From an uncultured Rhodoplanes sp. (GTDB taxonomy: Bacteria; Pseudomonadota; Alphaproteobacteria; Rhizobiales; Xanthobacteraceae), in the NCBI GenBank assembly GCA_936924235.1, contig CAKZHN010000119.1:1-11154 (forward strand): DNA of 11,154 nucleotides, given 5' to 3'. The notes beneath the pieces were generated by a model. That model had not been told where the DNA came from. It saw only the letters and a program-made list of their open reading frames with translations, and did not search any database. Each line of letters starts with the position of its first letter. Position 1 is the stretch's first letter. Positions 6,995 to 11,154 of this stretch are shown here, piece by piece. A program made the translations under genes and the position numbers.

Positions 6995-7636
6995 ATGAGC
7001 GAAAGTGTGCACGCGGTGCAGCACCAAGTCGACCACCAACTCGAGCACGACAGGGAGCATGGCGGCGGCCACAGCGATGCCACGACGATCAACAAGCGCG
7101 TCGCACTCCTGATCGCAGTGATGGCGCTGTTCCTTGCCTTCTCCGAGACGCTCGGCAAGAGCGCGCAGACCGCGGCGCTCAACTATCAGATCGAGGCGTC
7201 GAACCTCTGGAATTTCTTCCAGGCCAAGAACATCCGCCGCACCGCGACGCTTATCGCCGCCGAACAGACCAAGCTCAGCCTGATCGGCATCAACAACGAC
7301 GAGCAGAAGGCGGCGGTCGCCAAGCAGGTCGATGACTGGAACAAGACCGCGGCGCGCTACCGCTCCGAGCCCGAGGCCGCGAACGGCAAAGGCGAAGGCA
7401 CCGTCGAGCTGTCGCGCCGTGCCCTCGAGGAGCAGGAGCATCGCGACCTCTCGCTCGCGCGCTACCATCAATACGAGATCGCGTCGGCGGCGTTCCAGAT
7501 CGGCATCGTGCTGGCGTCGGCGACGGTGATCACCGGCATGGTGGCGCTGAGCTTCCTCGCCGGCGGGCTCGGCATCGTCGGGCTGGCGTTCATGGCGATC
7601 GGGCTGTTCGCGCCGCACGCCGTGCATCTGATGTGA
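6995..7636 (+). CDS. DUF4337-type membrane protein with histidine-rich N-terminus
   Basis: A 213-residue membrane protein resembling the DUF4337 family, whose function is unknown. The N-terminal tail carries histidines at residues 6, 10, 14, 18, 22 and 26, exactly every fourth position. Next come a transmembrane helix (about 34-52), then the family-typical stretch around AALNYQIEASNLWNFFQAKNIRR (60-82, tryptophan and FQAK conserved). A long charged, probably coiled-coil segment (85-160) follows, and a C-terminal pair of helices (165-185 and 187-207) closes the protein. The layout suggests a large soluble domain between membrane anchors, plus a short soluble N-terminal tail. The ATG at 6995 has only a weak GGGG upstream. 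It follows xerC by 39 bp on the same strand and may be read through from it. Metal binding by the tail is inference. Confidence 0.82.
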   Translation: MSESVHAVQHQVDHQLEHDREHGGGHSDATTINKRVALLIAVMALFLAFSETLGKSAQTAALNYQIEASNLWNFFQAKNIRRTATLIAAEQTKLSLIGINNDEQKAAVAKQVDDWNKTAARYRSEPEAANGKGEGTVELSRRALEEQEHRDLSLARYHQYEIASAAFQIGIVLASATVITGMVALSFLAGGLGIVGLAFMAIGLFAPHAVHLM

Positions 7637-7644
7637 GATAGCGC

Positions 7645-8184
7645 TCAGGCCGGCGAGTCGGCGCCGGCTCGCATGCGATGACGGATGCGCCAGAACAGGC
7701 GCATCGCGCGGCCCGCGCGTTGCGGCCGCACCAGATGCATCAGACGGCGAATCCGAAGCTTGATCGGTTCGACCAGCTCGCGCGCGAAGGCGAGCCAGAC
7801 CAGGATGTGCTCGTAGAGCCAGCGAAACCACGCCATCTGCAGAAGCTTCGGCCGCGTCGCTTCGAACACGAAGGCGGTGACGCCGAGGCCTGTGAGCTTG
7901 GCGAAGGCGAACACCAGCGCCGCCGACAGGAAGTGCTGGTAGGCGATCAGCCACACCGTCAGAATCTTGAGCGGAAACAGAATGATGCCTGGAATAACCA
8001 GCACCGCCAGCGCGGCCGGCGGCGGGATGGTCTCGATCCAGGAGGCAAGCCGCGCCTTCAGCTCGCGCAGCGGGATGCGCGCGACGATCGACTCGACGAC
8101 CGGTTCGAGATGACGCCAAAGCCACGCTTCGACCAGGAAGATGATCGCAAGCAGCACAAGGAGCGGGCGCGTCGCCAGGCGCAT
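7645..8184 (-). CDS. Putative membrane protein of unknown function, basic C-terminus
   Basis: I do not recognise a named family. This 179-residue protein has an N-terminal hydrophobic helix (about 7-25, LLVLLAIIFLVEAWLW), then an amphipathic segment (26-52). Two closely spaced hydrophobic helices follow (57-80 and 86-108), including VIPGIILFPLKILTVWLIAY. A tryptophan-rich stretch lies at 118-133, and the strongly basic tail (141-172) is probably cytoplasmic by the positive-inside rule. No catalytic motif is evident. The ATG at 8184 is the first usable start because an in-frame TAG lies four codons upstream; no good Shine-Dalgarno is visible, which lowers certainty about the start. The gene converges on the DUF4337 gene with only 8 bp between stop codons. 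It follows the SDR gene on the same strand after a 92-bp gap, so it could be the last gene of that cluster or separate. Confidence 0.72.
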   Translation of the reverse strand: MRLATRPLLVLLAIIFLVEAWLWRHLEPVVESIVARIPLRELKARLASWIETIPPPAALAVLVIPGIILFPLKILTVWLIAYQHFLSAALVFAFAKLTGLGVTAFVFEATRPKLLQMAWFRWLYEHILVWLAFARELVEPIKLRIRRLMHLVRPQRAGRAMRLFWRIRHRMRAGADSPA

Positions 8185-8276
8185 GGGATGAATCTAGGCT
8201 AGGCCTGGGCCGGAAATAAGGCCCCGGCGGCTCGGTACAAATACGGATATTTTGTCGCAGACGGACAACCGAAGGT

Positions 8277-9044
8277 TCAGCTCCGCACCCGGCCACCGTC
8301 GACGTTCAGCGTCTGCCCGGTGATGAAGGCGGCATCGTCGCTGGTCAGATAGGACACCGTGCCGACCAGGTCGTCCGGCTCCTCGACACGCTTGATCGCC
8401 TGCATGCCGGCGGCGAAATTGAATTCCGCCTCCATGTCGGCCATCCCAGGACGCGGCTTGCGCGCCAAGGTGCCGGGCGAGCGCGTCAGTCCCGGCGAGA
8501 TCGCATTCACGGTGATGCCGTAAGCGCCAAGCTCGCTCGCCATCGCCCGCGTGAAACCGACGATGCCGGCCTTGCTCGACATGTAGTGCACGAAGCCGGT
8601 CACCACCGAGCCGAGCGTGCTCGACGCCATGTTGACGATGCGGCCCCAATTTCGCTGCTTCATGCCCGGGACGAATTGCTTGGAGACCAGGAAGCAGCTG
8701 TCGAGATTGATCGAGAGCACGCGCCGCCAGTCCTCGAAGGTCATGTCGTCGAAGGCGCGCTGCGGATAGATGCCGGCGCAGTTGATCAGGATGTCGCAGC
8801 GGCCGAATTTCTTCTGCACGTCCGAGGCCATCGCGGCGATCGAATCCGGCGAGGTGATGTCGCACTGGCACGCCAGCGCCTGGCGTCCGGCCGCCTCGAT
8901 CAGCTTCACGGTGTCGGCGCCCGGCGCGACATCAGCGATGGCGACGTGAACGCCATCCTCGGCCAGACGTTTTGCGAACGCCTGGCCAATGCCTTTCGCT
9001 CCGCCGGTGATGACGGCGACCTTGTCCTTGTGGCCCTTGGCCAT
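8277..9044 (-). CDS. Short-chain dehydrogenase/reductase (classical SDR)
   Basis: A 255-residue classical SDR, an NAD(P)-dependent oxidoreductase with a Rossmann fold. The cofactor motif is TGGAKGIG (13-20). D38, at the end of the second strand (AIADVA), is typical of NAD(H) preference. Further motifs are NCAG (88-91, variant of NNAG), N113, the catalytic serine S141 or S142, Y154-x3-K158, SPG (183-185), and the closing TGQTLNVDGG (242-251). Length and layout match FabG-like and alcohol/polyol dehydrogenases, but the substrate cannot be assigned. The ATG at 9044 is preferred because GGGAGAG lies 7 bp upstream and the protein then starts right at the Rossmann fold. The frame stays open further upstream only because it reads through an intergenic repeat. 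The gene lies downstream of odhB and lpdA on the same strand, 235 bp after lpdA, which hints at but does not prove a link to central metabolism. Confidence 0.93.
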   Translation of the reverse strand: MAKGHKDKVAVITGGAKGIGQAFAKRLAEDGVHVAIADVAPGADTVKLIEAAGRQALACQCDITSPDSIAAMASDVQKKFGRCDILINCAGIYPQRAFDDMTFEDWRRVLSINLDSCFLVSKQFVPGMKQRNWGRIVNMASSTLGSVVTGFVHYMSSKAGIVGFTRAMASELGAYGITVNAISPGLTRSPGTLARKPRPGMADMEAEFNFAAGMQAIKRVEEPDDLVGTVSYLTSDDAAFITGQTLNVDGGRVRS

Positions 9045-9048
9045 GGCG

Positions 9049-9083
9049 ATGCTCTCCCGTGCGTGAATATTTTGAGGGAGCAT
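9049..9083 (-). promoter_or_regulatory. Hairpin enclosing the SDR ribosome binding site
   Basis: On the plus strand, ATGCTCTCCC (9049-9058) and GGGAGCAT (9076-9083) are complementary over eight pairs with a two-base bulge and a 17-base AT-rich loop. Read as mRNA from the minus strand, the arm carries the SDR Shine-Dalgarno GGGAGAG. It could limit translation of the SDR. Confidence 0.35.
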
Positions 9084-9120
9084 AGCCTGAGACTTTGCCC
9101 AAGCTGCATCAGAAAAGGCG

Positions 9121-9239
9121 GTGTCACCCCCGCGCTTGACGCGGGGGTCCATGACCCAACTTCGACGATGAAGGCCCTGCGTAAGACCGGATCCGCTGCG
9201 CTCGCTCATGGATGCCCGGGTCAAGCCCGGGCATGACAG
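9121..9239. repeat. Intergenic double-hairpin repeat, copy A
   Basis: Two perfect stem-loops border this element. The first is CCCCCGCG (9127-9134) with CGCGGGGG (9140-9147) and loop CTTGA. The second is ATGCCCGGG (9212-9220) with CCCGGGCAT (9226-9234) and loop TCAAG. A further TCATGGATGCCCGGG-type edge is shared with the copy at 10701-10820. This is the style of short non-coding mosaic repeats common between genes in Bradyrhizobium relatives (general knowledge). It fills most of the lpdA-SDR gap. Confidence 0.75.
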
Positions 9240-9279
9240 CGGAGTGGGTGGCTACTGTCTGAGGTAGCGAAGTCAGCGC

Positions 9280-10680
9280 CTAAAAATGAATCGCGCGCTT
9301 GGCCACCGCCAGCGCGGCTTCCTTCACGGCCTCGGGCAGCGTCGGGTGTGCGTGGCAGGTGCGCGCGATGTCTTCCGACGACGCGCCGAACTCCATCGCC
9401 ACCGCCGCCTCGGCGATCATGTTGCCGGCGTCGGAGCCGACGATGTGCACGCCGAGCACCCGATCGGTCTTGGCGTCGGCGAGAATCTTCACGAAGCCGT
9501 CGGTCTGCTGGTTCGCCTTGGCGCGGCCGTTCGCCGTGAACGGGAATTTGCCGACGTTGTAGGCAACGCCGGCTTCCTTCAATTCCTCTTCGCTCTTCCC
9601 GACCGAGGCGATCTCCGGGAACGTGTAGACCACGCCCGGGATCACGTCGTAGTTCACGTGGCCGGCCTTGCCGGCGATGATCTCGGCCGCCGCCATGCCC
9701 TCGTCCTCGGCCTTGTGCGCCAGCATCGGCCCGGCGATCACGTCGCCGATGGCGTAGATGCCCGGCACGCTGGTGGCGAAATGCGCGTCGGTGACGACGC
9801 GGCCGCGGTTATCCTTCTTGATGCCAGCCTCGTCGAGGCCGAGCCCGTCGGTGAACGGCACGCGGCCAATCGCGACCAGCACCACGTCGGCGTCAAGCGT
9901 CTCCGCCGCGCCGCCTTTGGCCGGCTCGACAGTGGCCTTGAGAACGGCGCCCGATGAATTGACGCCGGTGACCTTGGAGCCGAGCTTGAACGCGATGCCC
10001 TGCTTTTCCAGGAGCCGCTGCGACTGCCGCGCCACCTCGCTGTCCATGCCGGGCAGGATACGGTCGAGGAATTCCACGACCGTGACCTGCGCGCCGAGCC
10101 GCCGCCACACCGAGCCGAGTTCGAGCCCGATCACGCCAGCGCCGACCACCAGCAGCTTGCCCGGCACCTTGGGCAGCGCGATCGCCTCGTCCGAGGTGAC
10201 GATGCGCTTGCCGTCGGTGTCGACGCCGCGGAGCTTCGCGACGTCCGAGCCGGTGGCGATGACGATGCTCTTGGTCTCCAGCACCTGGGCCTTGCCGTCG
10301 GCGCCTCTGACCTCGACCTTGCCGGCGCCGAGAATCTTGCCGGTGCCGCGCACCGAATCGATCTTGTTTTTCTTGAGCAGGTAGTCGACGCCCTTGACGT
10401 TGCCGTCGACCGCCTCATCCTTGAACTTGAGCAGCGCCGGCAGATCGAGCTTCGGCGTGCTGATGCCGATGCCCATCTTGGCGAAGCTGTGGCCCGCCTC
10501 CTCGAACATCTCGGAGGCATGCAGCAGCGCTTTCGACGGGATGCAGCCGACGTTGAGACAGGTGCCGCCAAAGGTGGCGCGCTTCTCGACGACCGCGACC
10601 TTCATGCCGAGTTGCGCCGCGCGGATCGCGCAGACATAGCCGCCGGGGCCGGTGCCGATGACGATGAGATCGTAAGCCAT
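9280..10680 (-). CDS. lpdA: Dihydrolipoyl dehydrogenase (E3)
   Basis: A 466-residue FAD-dependent E3 that reoxidises dihydrolipoyl groups on 2-oxo-acid dehydrogenase E2 subunits, passing electrons to NAD. The FAD motif is GTGPGG (9-14). The redox disulfide is C41/C46 in GGTCLNVGCIPSK (38-50). The NAD motif is GAGVIG (180-185), the second FAD-contact motif is YAIGDV (309-314), and the C-terminal catalytic dyad is H445/E450 in HAHPTLPEAV. The length is normal and nothing essential is missing. The ATG at 10680 has GGAG eight bases upstream and begins with the usual AYDLIVIG. A longer in-frame start at 10734 lies in the repeat and is rejected. It sits 151 bp downstream of odhB on the same strand, so it most likely serves 2-oxoglutarate dehydrogenase. 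Whether pyruvate dehydrogenase uses another E3 cannot be told from here. Confidence 0.97.
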   Translation of the reverse strand: MAYDLIVIGTGPGGYVCAIRAAQLGMKVAVVEKRATFGGTCLNVGCIPSKALLHASEMFEEAGHSFAKMGIGISTPKLDLPALLKFKDEAVDGNVKGVDYLLKKNKIDSVRGTGKILGAGKVEVRGADGKAQVLETKSIVIATGSDVAKLRGVDTDGKRIVTSDEAIALPKVPGKLLVVGAGVIGLELGSVWRRLGAQVTVVEFLDRILPGMDSEVARQSQRLLEKQGIAFKLGSKVTGVNSSGAVLKATVEPAKGGAAETLDADVVLVAIGRVPFTDGLGLDEAGIKKDNRGRVVTDAHFATSVPGIYAIGDVIAGPMLAHKAEDEGMAAAEIIAGKAGHVNYDVIPGVVYTFPEIASVGKSEEELKEAGVAYNVGKFPFTANGRAKANQQTDGFVKILADAKTDRVLGVHIVGSDAGNMIAEAAVAMEFGASSEDIARTCHAHPTLPEAVKEAALAVAKRAIHF

Positions 10681-10700
10681 GACAGAAACTCCAATCCATC

Positions 10701-10820
10701 CACGGTCATGGCCGGGCTTGTCCCGGCCATCCACGCCTTACTGCAAAGCCAAGACGTGGATGCCCGGGACCATAGACGAGCGAAGCGACGTCGTCCTTCG
10801 GACGCCTATGGCCGGGCATG
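10701..10820. repeat. Intergenic double-hairpin repeat, copy B
   Basis: The first stem-loop is ATGGCCGGG (10708-10716) with CCCGGCCAT (10722-10730) and loop CTTGT. The second pairs ATGCCCGG (10760-10767) with CCGGGCAT (10812-10819), then CCATAG (10770-10775) with CTATGG (10806-10811) across a two-base GA bulge. Its 30-base interior holds a further CGAAG/CTTCG pair. The sequence at its edges, including GTGGATGCCCGGG, resembles the copy at 9121-9239. It occupies nearly all of the 151-bp odhB-lpdA gap. Confidence 0.75.
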
Positions 10821-10831
10821 ATAGAGAGTAA

Positions 10832-11154
10832 CTAAACGTCCATCACCAGCCGCGCCGGGTCTTCCAGCATGTCCTTGACCCGCACCAGGAAGGTCACGGC
10901 CTCGCGGCCGTCGACGATGCGGTGGTCGTAGGACAGCGCCAGATACATCATCGGCCGCACCTCGATCTTGCCGCCGATCACCATCGGGCGGTCCTGGATC
11001 TTGTGCATGCCGAGGATGCCGGACTGCGGCGCGTTCAGGATCGGCGTCGACATCAGCGAGCCGTAGATGCCGCCGTTGGTGATGGTGAAGGTGCCGCCCT
11101 GCATCTCCTCGATGGAGAGCTTGCCGTCGCGGGCCTTCTTGCCGAAGCCCGCGA
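10832..11154 (-). CDS. odhB: Dihydrolipoyl succinyltransferase (E2 of 2-oxoglutarate dehydrogenase), 3' part only
   Basis: Only the last 106 codons are present; the gene runs off the right edge of the window. The visible part is the end of the catalytic acyltransferase domain: GGTFTITNGGIYGS, then LNAPQSGILGMHKIQDRP, then the active-site HRIVDGREAV, where the histidine and aspartate are the catalytic pair of the CAT-like fold. It closes with the family-typical ARLVMDV. This ending and the SYDHR-IVDG form match succinyltransferases (sucB/odhB) rather than pyruvate dehydrogenase E2. The lipoyl and E3-binding domains are outside the window. It transfers succinyl groups from the E1-bound intermediate to CoA in the TCA cycle. 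lpdA follows on the same strand. Confidence 0.93.
   Translation of the reverse strand, partial: AGFGKKARDGKLSIEEMQGGTFTITNGGIYGSLMSTPILNAPQSGILGMHKIQDRPMVIGGKIEVRPMMYLALSYDHRIVDGREAVTFLVRVKDMLEDPARLVMDV

Noticed and set aside
7649..7668. GCCGGCG/CGCCGGC hairpin at the 3' end of the small membrane protein gene as a bidirectional terminator
   Set aside because: The 7-bp stem lies inside coding sequence, no T-tract follows, and such GC-only stems arise often by chance here.
5984..8296. 770-codon open frame on the minus strand across xerC, the DUF4337 gene and the small membrane protein
   Set aside because: It is an antisense shadow in GC-rich DNA. Its translation is rich in R, A, G and H with no domain, while the genes it crosses have clear motifs or membrane layouts.
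9045..9224. Extended N-terminus for the SDR (from 9224)
   Set aside because: It is translated from intergenic repeat A. The Rossmann fold and Shine-Dalgarno both support the start at 9044.
10681..10734. Extended N-terminus for lpdA (from 10734)
   Set aside because: The added MDGRDKPGHD-type peptide comes from repeat B. The start at 10680 has GGAG upstream and the normal E3 N-terminus.
1..11154. CRISPR array, tRNA/rRNA, insertion sequence, phage or defence genes
   Set aside because: No regularly spaced repeats, cloverleaf sequence, transposase or phage-like frame was found. The only recombinase is the housekeeping XerC.

Overview
The window looks like ordinary chromosome from a high-GC alphaproteobacterium of the order Rhizobiales, most likely the Bradyrhizobium/Rhodopseudomonas/Afipia group (Nitrobacteraceae). 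The reasons are the GC-rich codon use, an orphan Bug-type binding protein, the odhB-lpdA order, and intergenic double-hairpin repeats whose reading frames spell MDPRVK/MDGRDK-type peptides. The genus is inferred from style and not proven by a marker.

Region 1 (1-3645, plus strand) holds transport and envelope genes. It contains the 3' part of a CynX/NimT-like MFS transporter, a Gdx/SugE guanidinium-type SMR exporter 9 bp behind it, a ten-helix EamA (DMT) permease with a TTG start, an exported Bug/TctC-family binding protein, and an 87-residue exported protein of unknown function. Hairpins lie between most of these genes. Two of them cover the translation start regions of eamA and of the Bug gene.

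Region 2 (3674-6955) holds chromosome maintenance genes. A perfect 14-bp hairpin separates the small exported protein from the convergent priA (replication-restart helicase, minus strand). priA diverges from xerC (tyrosine recombinase, plus strand), which is best started at a GTG.

Region 3 (6995-8184) holds two membrane proteins of unknown role. One is a DUF4337-type protein with six histidines spaced exactly four residues apart at its N-terminus. The other is a basic-tailed protein on the opposite strand, and the two converge with only 8 bp between them.

Region 4 (8277-11154, minus strand) holds central metabolism. In reading order it has the 3' end of odhB (sucB, E2 of 2-oxoglutarate dehydrogenase), lpdA (E3), and a short-chain dehydrogenase. 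Both gaps, odhB-lpdA and lpdA-SDR, are filled by a two-hairpin intergenic repeat, so these elements would be transcribed inside the operon if it is one unit.

No RNA genes, CRISPR arrays, insertion sequences or phage genes were seen, and no gene-free stretch exceeds about 235 bp. I found no convincing undescribed system. The best leads are the histidine ladder, the repeats inside the TCA-cycle cluster, and the recurring hairpins over ribosome binding sites.
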